Source: VGBV01 sp963813725 (GTDB lineage Bacteria; Actinomycetota; Thermoleophilia; Solirubrobacterales; 70-9). From it: DNA of 64,000 nucleotides. The notes beneath the pieces were generated by a model. That model did no database searches. It was not told where the DNA came from and saw only the letters and a program-made list of their open reading frames with translations. Shown here piece by piece: positions 17,135 to 25,024 of the stretch (position 1 is its first letter; every line of letters starts with the position of its first letter). Where the stretch lies: positions 1 through 64,000 of the forward strand of contig CAWFAI010000015.1 of the NCBI GenBank assembly GCA_963813725.1, read 5' to 3'. The position numbers and the translations under genes are program-made.

Positions 17135-17565
17135 CAAGCGGCCTCCTCCGCCATGCGGCGCGAGCGCCAGGCCCCGAGTTGGTCGAGGTCACGGCGCATC
17201 ATCGCGGGGTCCAGCTGGCGGCCGGGGAGGTTGAGGTTGGCGCGGGCGATAAGGCCTCGCTCGTCGCCCCGGAGCGCCATCCACTTCGCCAGCACGTCGT
17301 CGGCGTCGGGCAGGCGCCTCCCCGCCGAATCGGAGCCGTCCGGGTCGGGGAAGCCGATGCAGTACTCGCTCAACAGCTCGCGGCTCGCGGCGTCATAGGC
17401 GACGATCGGGCGGTGCGGGTAGATCAGGTACCCGTAGCCCTCGCCGCCGTCGACGGCGAGGAACCCCAGCTCCTCATACATCGCCAGGGCATCGGGCCCC
17501 GCCACCGAGGCGAGCAGGTCCCGGGCGCGCCGCTCGGCGCGCGCGTCGCGGCGGGCTTCCGGCAT
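17134..17565 (-). CDS. Conserved hypothetical protein upstream of ilvD
   Basis: A 143-residue soluble protein that I cannot assign. Notable stretches are LLASVAGPDALAMYEELGFL, YGYLIYPHRPIVAYD, EYCIGFPD and LPDADDVLAKWMALRGDE. There is no signal peptide or membrane segment, and it has one Cys. Its ATG directly follows the stop of the preceding small gene (TGAATG) and its own stop overlaps the ilvD start (TGATG), so the three are translationally coupled. The two small genes look like a co-occurring pair that I have seen without a known function; no function is proposed. Confidence 0.65.
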
Positions 17566-17814
17566 TCAGCCGCCTGCCGCCTGGGGGAAGAAGATGATGC
17601 GCTCGGCTCCGAGCTGCAGGGCCTCATCGAAGTCGCGGACCAGCGACGCCTCGCGGCGGCCGGCCATGGCCCCGGTCGGCACCGCTGCCCACATGCCCGC
17701 GTCGAGCTGGCGGCGGAACTCCTCGACCAGGCGCTCGTGGTCCTCATCGACCTCGGGGTCGCCCTCGGCAAGCAGCACGTCGCCATCGCTCGGCGTCATT
17801 CGAAGCAGCCTCAT
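17566..17814 (-). CDS. Conserved small acidic protein, partner of the next gene
   Basis: An 82-residue protein (MRLLRMTPSDGDVLL...) with an acidic helix EVDEDHERLVEEFRRQLDAG, then MWAAVPTG and a C-terminal ERIIFFPQAAGG. No catalytic pattern is recognised. The downstream gene starts immediately after its TGA. A CATAAT -10-like box lies 7 bases before ATG 17814, so it may head a leaderless operon with the 143-aa gene and ilvD. Function unknown. Confidence 0.65.
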   Translation of the reverse strand: MRLLRMTPSDGDVLLAEGDPEVDEDHERLVEEFRRQLDAGMWAAVPTGAMAGRREASLVRDFDEALQLGAERIIFFPQAAGG

Positions 17815-17821
17815 CGTCCCG

Positions 17822-17827
17822 ATTATG
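17822..17827 (-). promoter_or_regulatory. -10-like CATAAT before the small-gene/ilvD operon
   Basis: CATAAT on the minus strand ends 7 bases before ATG 17814 and overlaps the end of thiD; spacing fits leaderless initiation. Confidence 0.4.
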
Positions 17828-18629
17828 ACGGGCGGCGCTGGGCTGTCCCGAGGACGTCCACCGGGCCGGGGCCCGAACCCAAATCCCGCAGTCCGGCCGC
17901 GACGGCCTCGCTCGCGATCTGCCGCGCCTCCCTCGCCGCCTCGAGCGGCCCCATCCCGAGCGCCATGTGGGCGGCCAGCGCCGAGGAGTGGGTGCAGCCC
18001 GAGCCGTGGGTGGCGCCCGGCTCGTGCCGCGGCCCGGGGATCGGCTCGATCGCCTCGCCGTCGAAGAAGTAGTCGGTGCCCTCGTCGGAGTGGCCGCCGG
18101 TGACGACCACGTTTTCCGGACCCATCGCGTGCACCGCGCGCGCCAGCTCCTCGGGGTCGGCCCCCTCGCCCAGGCCGGTCAGCTCCGCCGCCTCGGGGAG
18201 GTTCGGCGTCGCCACGCTCGCCAGCGGCAGCACCCGCTCCACCAGCGCGGCCTTGGCGCTCGGGTCCAGCAGCACCGCCCGGCTCTCGGCGATCATCACC
18301 GGGTCGACCACCACCGGCACCTCGCCGAGCTCGCCGATCGCCTCGACCACCGCGTCGATCGTCGCCTCGTCGCCCAGCATCCCCACCTTGACGGCGTCCA
18401 CGCCGATGTCCGAGGACACGGCGCGGACCTGGTCGAGGATCATCTGCGGCGGCACCGGGTGGATCGCCGTAACCCCGACGGTGTTCTGCGCGGTCAGCGC
18501 GACGATCGCCGAAGCGCCGTGCACGCCCGACCGCGCGAACGCCTTCAGGTCCGCCTGGATCCCGGCGCCGCCTCCGGAATCCGAGCCCGCGATCGTCAGG
18601 GCCACGGGTGTTCGCTCGTCGCCGGCCAT
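17823..18629 (-). CDS. thiD: Hydroxymethylpyrimidine (phosphate) kinase
   Basis: A 268-residue ribokinase-fold kinase of thiamine synthesis, phosphorylating HMP and HMP-P. The N-terminus has the ThiD signature TIAGSDSGGGAGIQADLKAF, the middle HGASAIVALTAQNT and KVGML, and the C-terminus the anion-hole motif THGSGCTHSSALAAHMALG. The length is normal and no thiE or thiM is adjacent, so regulation by thiamine cannot be judged; no TPP riboswitch pattern is seen. TAGATT lies 6 bases before ATG 18629, a leaderless arrangement. Confidence 0.93.
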   Translation of the reverse strand: MAGDERTPVALTIAGSDSGGGAGIQADLKAFARSGVHGASAIVALTAQNTVGVTAIHPVPPQMILDQVRAVSSDIGVDAVKVGMLGDEATIDAVVEAIGELGEVPVVVDPVMIAESRAVLLDPSAKAALVERVLPLASVATPNLPEAAELTGLGEGADPEELARAVHAMGPENVVVTGGHSDEGTDYFFDGEAIEPIPGPRHEPGATHGSGCTHSSALAAHMALGMGPLEAAREARQIASEAVAAGLRDLGSGPGPVDVLGTAQRRPS

Positions 18630-18635
18630 GGAGCT

Positions 18636-18641
18636 AATCTA
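18636..18641 (-). promoter_or_regulatory. -10 box TAGATT of thiD
   Basis: TAGATT on the minus strand, 6 bases before ATG 18629, overlapping the end of dprA; typical leaderless geometry. Confidence 0.5.
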
Positions 18642-19796
18642 GATCACGGTCTGCCCCCGGCCCGGTCGCTCTCGCTCCTGGCCGCCCGCGGTGGCCCGGA
18701 AGCGGCCCGCCGAGTCGGAGCGGACCAGTCCCTGCAGCTCGAGCCTGACCAGAGCGGCGCCGGCCGCGTCCGGGTCCAGCCCGCAGCCCCGAGCGACCGC
18801 GTCGGCGCCGCCGGCGCCGGCTTCGACCTGCTCCAGGACCGCCGCCAGCTCGGGGTCCAGCTCGGCCGTCCGGTCCAGGCGCCGCAGCCGCTGTCCCTGG
18901 CCGGCGCCAAGAAGCGAATCGAGCACGTCGTCGGCGTCGCGCACGACCTGCGCCCCCTCGCGCAGCAGCGAGTTGGTGCCGGCGGCCGAGGACCCGCCGA
19001 CGCGGCCCGGCACGGCGCCCACCTCGCGCCCCAGGTCGTTGGCCATCCCGGCGGTGATCAGCGACCCCGACCGGTGCCGCGCCTCGACCACGACCGTCAT
19101 CGCCGAGAGCGCCGCCATGATCCTGTTGCGCGCGGGAAAGGTCCAGCGACGCGGGGCGGTGCCAGGGGGCAGCTCGCTGATCACAAGCCCGCGCTCGACG
19201 ATGGCCTCGTACAGCCTCCACCGGCTGGCCGGCGTCGCGATCTCGGGCCCGCCGCCCAGCACCGCGACGGTGCGCCCGCCTGGGTGGGCCAGCGCCCCCT
19301 GGTGCGCGCTGGAGTCGATCCCCAGCGCCATGCCGCTGACGATCACCGCGCCGGCCGAGGCCAGCTCACGCCCGAGCAGCTCGGCCAGCTCGCCCCCGTA
19401 CGCGCTCGGCCGCCTGGAGCCCACGACCGTGACCGTGGTCCGGCCGCCGAGATCCGCCAGCCGCGCCGCGTCGCCCCGGCAGAAGAGCGCAGCGGGCGGG
19501 TCGCGCAGGTCGAACAGCCGGCCCGGGTAGGCGTCGTCGTGGCGGCAGCACGCCCAGCAATGGGCGCCGCGGACCGCGGCGCGAAGGCGCGCGGGCTCGC
19601 GCTGCCGCGATCCCTCCAGGAAGGCGGCGGCGTCGCGCCCGCCCACCGCCCCCGCGAGCTCCTCGTCGGGCAGGCCCAGGAGCTCCCCCGGCAGACTCCC
19701 CGGCCGGGCGTCCAGGCTGTCCTCGATGCGGTCGGCCACGCTGCCGATCAGCCAGGAGCGCTGCAGGCAGCGGTCGCAGGCCCAGGGGCCGCTCAC
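18639..19796 (-). CDS. dprA: DNA-processing protein DprA (Smf)
   Basis: A 385-residue DprA/Smf protein, which loads RecA on incoming single-stranded DNA in transformation. A Rossmann-like core is visible: VTVVGSRRPSAYGGELAELLG, AVIVSGMALGIDSSAHQGAL, TVAVLGGGPE, then PARNRIMAALSAMTVVVEA and SGSLITAGMANDLGREVGAVPG. A C-terminal winged-helix-like segment (LVRLELQGLVRSDSAGRF) follows. An N-terminal Cys pair (CDRC) precedes the core. GTG 19796 overlaps the comM stop (GTGA), supporting this start over longer frames. Usually followed by xerC, here by thiD. Confidence 0.92.
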   Translation of the reverse strand: MSGPWACDRCLQRSWLIGSVADRIEDSLDARPGSLPGELLGLPDEELAGAVGGRDAAAFLEGSRQREPARLRAAVRGAHCWACCRHDDAYPGRLFDLRDPPAALFCRGDAARLADLGGRTTVTVVGSRRPSAYGGELAELLGRELASAGAVIVSGMALGIDSSAHQGALAHPGGRTVAVLGGGPEIATPASRWRLYEAIVERGLVISELPPGTAPRRWTFPARNRIMAALSAMTVVVEARHRSGSLITAGMANDLGREVGAVPGRVGGSSAAGTNSLLREGAQVVRDADDVLDSLLGAGQGQRLRRLDRTAELDPELAAVLEQVEAGAGGADAVARGCGLDPDAAGAALVRLELQGLVRSDSAGRFRATAGGQERERPGRGQTVI

Positions 19797-21292
19797 CGCT
19801 CCACCCTCCGGCGGAAGCTGAGCGCCGCGAGCAGGTGCTGGCCCGTCAGATCGCGCTCGCCCTCCAGGTCGGCGATGGTCCGAGCCACCTTCACGACGCG
19901 GTCCCAGCCGCGGCCGCTGAGCGATAGCCGCTCGTGCCCGAGCTTCAGCTCCGCCTCGGCCTCCCCGGCCAGGCGGCAGTGGCGGCCAAGCTCCCCCGGT
20001 CCCATCTCGGCGTTGCAGCGGCCTGGTCCCAGCCGCGACGCCTGGATCCGCCGCGCGGCGGCCACCCGCTCGCGGACCGCCGCCGAGCCCTCCCCCGGTC
20101 CCGCCGCCAGGTCCTCGGCGCTCGGCCGCTCGACGGGGACCTGAATGTCGATCCGGTCCGCGAGCGCCCCGCTGAGCTTGGCCTGATACCGGGCCGCGGC
20201 GGTCGCGTGGCACTCGCACTCGCCGGAGTCCACGCCGTGGCCGCACGGACAGGGGTTCGAGGCAGCCACCAGGGTGAAGCGGCACGGCATCGAGACCGCG
20301 CCGCCCGCCCGCGAGAGGGTCACCTCGCTGCGCTCGAGCGGCTGGCGCAGCGCCTCCAGCGCGTCGCGGCGAAACTCGCCCAGCTCGTCCAGGAAGAGGA
20401 TCCCGCGGTGGGCCCGGGTGACCTCGCCCGGCCGCGGCGGGGTGCCGCCGCCGATCAGCGCGTTGGCGGAGGCCGTGTGGTGCGGGGCCCGGAAGGGCCG
20501 CGCGACGGGCGTGCCCACCTCGCGACCGCAGGCCCCGGCGATCCTGATCACCTCCAGTGCCTCGGTGGGCTCGAGCGAGGGCATGAGCGACGGAAGCCTT
20601 CGAGCCGCGAGCGTCTTCCCCGCCCCCGGCGGCCCGGTCAGCAGCAGGCTGTGTCCGCCCGCGGCGGCGATCTCCAGGGCGCGGCGCAGCCTCGGCTGGC
20701 CCTTGAGGTCGGCGAGGTCAGGCGCCTCGGGGTCGGCCGGCGCGGTCAGGGCCGCGCGGTCGGCGCCGGGCACGGGCTCGAGGCCGCCGTCGGCGAGGGC
20801 GGGCAGCTTCGCGACGTGATCGAGTGCGACCACCTCGAGGCCCTCGACCAGCGCGGCCTGCGGCGCGTCGCCCGGGGCCACGGCGATGCCGCGAAATCCC
20901 TGCGAGCGCGCTCCCTCAGCCATCGCCAGGGCGCCGGGGACGGGCCGGATCGCGCCGTCCAGCGCCAGCTCCCCGGCGAGGGCGTAGCGCTCCAGCACCC
21001 CGGATCCGATCTGGCCGGTCGCCGCCAGGAGCGCCGCCGCGATCGCCAGGTCGAACCCCGGCCCGGCCTTCTTCATCATCGCCGGCGCCAGGTTCGCGGT
21101 GATCCGCTTCATCGGGAACTCGAAGCCCGAGTTGAGCAGCGCCGAGCGCACCCGCTCGCGCGACTCCCGAACCGAGGCGTCGGGCAGCCCGACGATCGCG
21201 AACGCGGGCAGCCCCGGCGTCACGTCCAGCTCGACGTGGACGGGCTCGGCCTCGATCGCGACGAGGGCGAAGGTGCGGGCCACCGCGAGCAT
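19793..21292 (-). CDS. comM: YifB/ComM-family Mg chelatase-like AAA+ ATPase
   Basis: A 499-residue ComM/YifB protein, a helicase-like AAA+ factor that promotes branch migration in natural transformation. The N-terminal Lon-like S5 fold (VDVTPGLPAFAIVGLPDASV-type segment; NLAPAMMKKAGPGFDLAIA) precedes the ATPase with Walker A TGPPGAGKTLAAR, the RPFRAPHHTAS motif, Walker B GILFLDELGEF and a Cys cluster NPCPCGHG...ECEC. The start ATG 21292 has TAGCTT 6 bases upstream. It lies head-to-head with yraN and overlaps dprA by 4 bases. Confidence 0.93.
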   Translation of the reverse strand: MLAVARTFALVAIEAEPVHVELDVTPGLPAFAIVGLPDASVRESRERVRSALLNSGFEFPMKRITANLAPAMMKKAGPGFDLAIAAALLAATGQIGSGVLERYALAGELALDGAIRPVPGALAMAEGARSQGFRGIAVAPGDAPQAALVEGLEVVALDHVAKLPALADGGLEPVPGADRAALTAPADPEAPDLADLKGQPRLRRALEIAAAGGHSLLLTGPPGAGKTLAARRLPSLMPSLEPTEALEVIRIAGACGREVGTPVARPFRAPHHTASANALIGGGTPPRPGEVTRAHRGILFLDELGEFRRDALEALRQPLERSEVTLSRAGGAVSMPCRFTLVAASNPCPCGHGVDSGECECHATAAARYQAKLSGALADRIDIQVPVERPSAEDLAAGPGEGSAAVRERVAAARRIQASRLGPGRCNAEMGPGELGRHCRLAGEAEAELKLGHERLSLSGRGWDRVVKVARTIADLEGERDLTGQHLLAALSFRRRVER

Positions 21293-21298
21293 GCGGCG

Positions 21299-21304
21299 AA
21301 GCTA
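21299..21304 (-). promoter_or_regulatory. -10 box TAGCTT of comM
   Basis: TAGCTT on the minus strand, 6 bases before ATG 21292; leaderless geometry. Confidence 0.5.
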
Positions 21305-21407
21305 GGCGCGCCAGGCGCGCCCCTGGTGCGTGGATCGCGCCGAAGCCGGGCCGCTTTCGCCACGAGTCGCGCAACCCCTGCGCCCGGCCAACGCCAGCCT
21401 GGGGCCG

Positions 21408-21785
21408 ATGACCGCCGCCCGACAGCGCCTGGGCCGCCGGGCCGAGGACCTGGTCGCGGCGCGCCTCCGGGCCCAGGGTTGGCGCCTCGTCGAGCGCAAT
21501 GCCCGGACCCGGACCGGCGAGCTCGACCTGATCGCCCTCGAAGGATCCACCCTGGTCTTCGTCGAGGTCAAGGCGGCGCGCGAGGGCTCCCGGCTCGGGC
21601 CCGTGGCCCCCGCGCACGCGGTCGGCCCCCGTAAACAGGCCCGGGTCCGCCGCCTCGCCCGCGAGTGGCTGGCGGCCGGCCGCGGGCGCGGCCTAGGCGT
21701 CTCGGGCTATCGCTTCGACGTCGTCGGGGTCAGCTTCGGCGCGGATGGCGGTGCGGATGTCGATCACATCCGCGGTGCTTTCTGA
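21408..21785 (+). CDS. yraN: UPF0102 (YraN) family endonuclease-like protein
   Basis: A 125-residue protein of the YraN family with a restriction-endonuclease-like core: GRRAEDLVAARLRAQGWRLVERN, then RTGELDLIALEGSTLVFVEVKA containing the D-x(n)-E-x-K acid-Lys site, and the family end YRFDVVGVSF...VDHIRGAF. ATG 21408 is chosen because it lies just before the conserved region; an in-frame GTG at 21330 is less likely. It is unusual in being on the plus strand, divergent from comM. Its 3' end overlaps the convergent rnhB by 93 bases. Biological role not established. Confidence 0.85.
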   Translation: MTAARQRLGRRAEDLVAARLRAQGWRLVERNARTRTGELDLIALEGSTLVFVEVKAAREGSRLGPVAPAHAVGPRKQARVRRLAREWLAAGRGRGLGVSGYRFDVVGVSFGADGGADVDHIRGAF

Positions 21786-22502
21786 CTCCGGTTCAAGGCC
21801 CAGCTCGGCGATGTCGCCGGTCAGGTCGAGCTGCGAGTAGGCGACCGACGCGAACGAGCGGCGGTGCAGCGGGCAGATGCCGTTGGCCATGATCGCCTCC
21901 CGGTGCTCGGGCGTCGAGTAGCCGACGTTGCCCTCGAAGTTCCAGCCCGGGTAGAGCTCCGCGGCGCGGCGCATGTAGCGGTCGCGGGTGACCTTGGCGA
22001 TCACCGAGGCGGCGGCGATCGCGGCGCTGCGCGCGTCGCCGTCGACGACGGCGGTGTGCTCGACCTCGCATTCCGGCAGCCGGAAGCCATCCACCAGACA
22101 CACGGCCTCGGGCGGCGCGATCGCGCGCATGCAGTCGCTCAGCGCCGCGAGGTTCGAGACGTGCAGGCCGCGGGTGTCGATCGCGCGCACCGAGCGGACC
22201 GCGACCGAGAAGCAGGCGGCGGCCCTGATCACGTGCGGGTAGAGCGCCTCGCGCTCCTCGAGGCTCTTCTGCTTGGAGTCGTCCAGATGAGCGAGTGCGC
22301 GGCGCTCGCTGCGGCCGATGCGCTCCAGGTCGATCAGTACCCCGCCGGCTACGAGCGGCCCCGCCAGGGAGCCGCGGCCGGCCTCATCCACGCCGGCGAC
22401 GAATCGGGTGCCGAAGGAGCGGTCGAAGCGGAACAGCCTCGCCGCCGTGCGCTTGCGGCCCTTAGAAGATGCCGATCTTGTCCGGCGGCCAATACGTGGC
22501 AA
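21693..22502 (-). CDS. rnhB: Ribonuclease HII
   Basis: RNase HII removes ribonucleotides from DNA. Motifs: AGVDEAGRGSLAGPLVAGG (catalytic Asp-Glu), HLDDSKQKSLEERE, CLVDGFRLP (Asp), AAIAAASVIAKVTRDR and YPGWNFEGNVGYSTPEH. The start is uncertain: TTG 22502 (MPRIGRR) overlaps lepB by 41 bases, while ATG 22556 would overlap by 95. The C-terminal 30 residues (STADVIDIRTAIRAE) go beyond the usual end and are antisense to the end of yraN. Conserved order lepB-rnhB-yraN supports the assignment. Confidence 0.9.
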   Translation of the reverse strand: MPRIGRRTRSASSKGRKRTAARLFRFDRSFGTRFVAGVDEAGRGSLAGPLVAGGVLIDLERIGRSERRALAHLDDSKQKSLEEREALYPHVIRAAACFSVAVRSVRAIDTRGLHVSNLAALSDCMRAIAPPEAVCLVDGFRLPECEVEHTAVVDGDARSAAIAAASVIAKVTRDRYMRRAAELYPGWNFEGNVGYSTPEHREAIMANGICPLHRRSFASVAYSQLDLTGDIAELGLEPESESTADVIDIRTAIRAEADPDDVEAIARDA

Positions 22503-23025
22503 ATGCCTTGCCGATGATCCAGTCGCGTGGGACGGGTCCCCAGAAGCGGCTGTCATCGGACTCTCCACGGTTGTCGCCCATCATGAAGTAATGGTCGGGC
22601 GGGATGGTGATCTCTGTCGGCAAATTGCACTCTCCGCCTGGCCGGCAGGGGCGGATGAAGTCCTCGCTGGCCTTGACGTCGTTGACCACAGGCTGGCCGT
22701 CCTCGATCCGCAACGTGTCGCCGGGGCCGGCGACGATGCGCTTGATGAAGTTGATGTCGGCCTGCTCGGGGGTCGGCGTGTCGCAGGCAGCGCCCGCGGC
22801 GCGATTCGCTCCGCACTGGTTGCCGCGCTCGGCCCCCTGCGGCGGGTGAAAGACGACGATGTCGCCGATCTCGGGGTCGGCGAAGTGGTAGAGGAAGCGG
22901 TTCACCAGCACCCGTTGCCCGACGTCCAGCGTGGGCTCCATCGACTCGGAGGGGATCTGGTACGGCTTCACGATGAACGCCTGAATCCCCAGCGCCAGCC
23001 CGAGGGCGAGCGCCACGATGATCAC
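22462..23025 (-). CDS. lepB: Signal peptidase I
   Basis: A type I signal peptidase, membrane-bound with its active site outside. One N-terminal membrane helix (VALALGLALGIQAFIV) is followed by catalytic Ser28 in IPSESMEPTLDVG and Lys95 in FIKRIVAGPGDTLRI, then the family boxes HYFMMGDNRGESDDSRFWG. A Cys pair (QCG...ACD) sits between the boxes. GTG 23025 is taken as start; a CTG at 23073 overlapping the rplS stop would add residues KVPRPQSTAGALGEL and is possible. It follows rplS in the conserved order. Confidence 0.92.
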   Translation of the reverse strand: MIIVALALGLALGIQAFIVKPYQIPSESMEPTLDVGQRVLVNRFLYHFADPEIGDIVVFHPPQGAERGNQCGANRAAGAACDTPTPEQADINFIKRIVAGPGDTLRIEDGQPVVNDVKASEDFIRPCRPGGECNLPTEITIPPDHYFMMGDNRGESDDSRFWGPVPRDWIIGKAFATYWPPDKIGIF

Positions 23026-23069
23026 GAGCTCGCCGAGTGCGCCCGCGGTGCTCTGAGGGCGTGGGACCT

Positions 23070-23648
23070 TCAGCCTTCTGCCTTATCCGATGAGGCCTGC
23101 TCATCGGGCTGCGCCTGCTCGTCGCCCTCGGGCGCCTGCTCGGCGGGCTGCTTCTCGCCTTCGCCTGACTGCTCGCCCTCGGTGGCCTCCTCGCCCTCCG
23201 CGGGCTCCGGGTCGGTGACCTCGGCCTCGGCCTCGCTGACCGCGACGCCCTCGGCGTCCACGGCCTCGGCCTCTTCGTCGGCGATGACGAGATCGTCGGC
23301 GATGCCCCAGCGCCGCTCGGCGACCCTGGAGCGCTTGCCGACCTTGTCGCGCAGGTAGTAGAGCTTCGCCCGCTTGACGTCGCCGCGGGCGGCGACCTCG
23401 AGCTGCTCGATCTTGGGCGAGTGCAGCGGGAACGTCCTCTCCACGCCGACGCCGAAGGAGTGCTTGCGGACGGTGAAGGTCTCGCGGGCGCCGCTGCCCT
23501 GGCGCTTGATCACGATCCCCTCGAAGACCTGGGTTCGCTTGCGGCTGCCCTCGACGACCTGGAAGTGCACGCGCACGCGATCGCCGGCGCCGAACTTCGG
23601 CCGCTTCTGGAGGACGCTCTGCTCGAGGCTTTCGATGACTGTGCTCAT
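23070..23648 (-). CDS. rplS: Ribosomal protein bL19 with acidic C-terminal tail
   Basis: The first 115 residues are a complete bL19 (FGAGDRVRVHFQVVEGSRKR, FEGIVIKRQGSGARETFTVR, VERTFPLHSPKIEQLEV, RAKLYYLRDKVGKRSRVAE). bL19 sits at the 30S-50S interface. A tail of about 75 residues follows, made almost entirely of Glu, Ala, Gln, Asp and Gly with no Lys until the end. Such long acidic extension is well beyond the usual length. ATG 23648. Co-directional with trmD and lepB. Confidence 0.93.
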   Translation of the reverse strand: MSTVIESLEQSVLQKRPKFGAGDRVRVHFQVVEGSRKRTQVFEGIVIKRQGSGARETFTVRKHSFGVGVERTFPLHSPKIEQLEVAARGDVKRAKLYYLRDKVGKRSRVAERRWGIADDLVIADEEAEAVDAEGVAVSEAEAEVTDPEPAEGEEATEGEQSGEGEKQPAEQAPEGDEQAQPDEQASSDKAEG

Positions 23649-23797
23649 GCGGTGACGGTGTTCGCTGGAGGAGTGTCGCCTGAGGGCTTGAGGGCCACGT
23701 AAAACGGACCCCTGGAAGCGTGAAAAAGCGCGTGCCCGCGGCCCGCGCAGGCGCGAATGGTAGCGGCTGGACCCGGGGCCTCAGATCAAGCGTGATC

Positions 23798-24464
23798 TCA
23801 GCCGCCAGCACCGCGCTCTTGACTCCGCTCCCGTCGCCACTCGCGCACCTTGGCGTGGTCGCCGCTGAGCAGGATCTCGGGGACGCCCCACCCGCGGTAG
23901 CTCGACCGGGCGCGTGTAGTGGGGGTACTCGGGCGCGCCCTCGAGCGCCTCGCTGAAGGACTCCTCGACGGCGCTTTCGGCGTCGCCCAGGGCGCCGGGC
24001 AGCTTGCGCAGGACCGCGTCGGCCACCACCATCGCCGCCAGCTCGCCGCCCGAGAGCACGTAGCGCCCGATCGAGACCGCGTCGTCGGCGAGGTGCTCGA
24101 CCACGCGCTCGTCGAAGCCCTCGTAGCGGCCGCAGAGCAGCGCCAGGTGGGGCTCGGCCGCGAGCTCCGCGGCGAGGGCCTCGTCGAACTGCCGGCCGCC
24201 TGGCGTCAGCGCGACCTTCCTCACCCCGGTGCGGTCCTCGCCGTAGGCCGCCTCCAGGGCGGCGTCGATCACGTCCACCCGCATCACCATCCCGGCGCCG
24301 CCGCCGTAGGGCGAGTCGTCCACCTGGCCGGCGCCGAGCGGCGTCGTGTCGCGGTAGTTGAAGAAGCGCAGCACGGAGCCGCCATCGGCGGCGTTGCGGA
24401 CGTGGCGCTGGTTCCCGAACCACTCGAAGTGCTCCGGGAAGAGCGTGAAGAAGTCGAGTTGCAT
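23798..24464 (-). CDS. trmD: tRNA (guanine37-N1) methyltransferase, apparent frameshift
   Basis: TrmD methylates G37 of tRNAs to prevent frameshifting. The N-terminal knot domain is intact (LDFFTLFPEHFEWF, ALLCGRYEGFDERV, SIGRYVLSGGELAAMVVADAV). Near 23897 the frame changes: PVELPRVGRPRD should continue as RGWGVPEILLSGDHAKV, which is present in the neighbouring frame and ends in TGA at 23798. Restoring a CG in the CCGCGGG stretch repairs it. The C-terminal domain is short but ends normally. Sequence error is more likely than loss of this near-essential gene. rimM, usually next to it, is absent. Confidence 0.9.
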
Positions 24465-24501
24465 CAGGCGGCCTCCTCCGCTTCGCGTCCGGGGGCCGCC
24501 C

Positions 24502-24735
24502 CTAGTCGAGGATGTCGACGATGGCGCGCTTCTCGGCCGGGGTCGCGGCCGCCTTGATCACCGTGCGCAGCGCGTTGGCGACGCGGCCGCTGCGGCCTAT
24601 CACCCGCCCCAGGTCATCCTCGGCGACCTCCAGCTCGAGGACCACCTCGCCCTCGATCTCCTCGATCTCCTCGACGTGCACGGCGTCGGGATCCTCGACC
24701 AGGCCGCGGGCGAGGAAGTCGAGCAGGTCGCGCAT
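24502..24735 (-). CDS. khpA: KH-domain RNA-binding protein KhpA
   Basis: A 77-residue KH-domain protein (MRDLLDFLARGLVEDPDAV, LELEVAEDDLGRVIGRSGRV, ALRTVIKAA). The G-x-x-G loop is GRSG in the VIGRSGR motif. KhpA pairs with KhpB in RNA binding and cell-envelope control in Gram-positive bacteria. ATG 24735 is 7 bases after rpsP stops, so it is in one operon with rpsP and trmD. The upstream in-frame extension is dismissed because it is the shadow of rpsP. Confidence 0.9.
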   Translation of the reverse strand: MRDLLDFLARGLVEDPDAVHVEEIEEIEGEVVLELEVAEDDLGRVIGRSGRVANALRTVIKAAATPAEKRAIVDILD

Positions 24736-24742
24736 CGGCCGC

Positions 24743-24994
24743 CTACAGGGCCTTGGACTCGATGCCCTTGGTGCGCAGCAGGTGGGAGACGGTGCGCGTG
24801 GGCCGCGCCCCGTGCTCGAGCCAGTGCTTGGCGCGCTCCTCATCGATCACGATCAGCGAGGGATCGGTCTGCGGGTTGTACTGGCCGATCGTCTCGATCG
24901 TGCGGCCGTCGCGCGGCGAGCGCTTGTCGGCGACGACGATGCGCCAGATCGGGTTCTTGTTCGAACCCACCCGTCTCAATCTCATTCGAACCAT
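24743..24994 (-). CDS. rpsP: Ribosomal protein bS16
   Basis: An 83-residue bS16: MVRMRLRRVGSNKNPIWRIV, VADKRSPRDGRTIETIGQYNP and ERAKHWLEHGARPTRTV are family hallmarks. It assembles early in the 30S body. It is the head of the rpsP-khpA-trmD group and is separated from ffh by a 110-base gap containing a strong hairpin. Confidence 0.96.
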   Translation of the reverse strand: MVRMRLRRVGSNKNPIWRIVVADKRSPRDGRTIETIGQYNPQTDPSLIVIDEERAKHWLEHGARPTRTVSHLLRTKGIESKAL

Positions 24995-25024
24995 TTGAGT
25001 CGGTGAGGTTAGCGACCGCCGATC

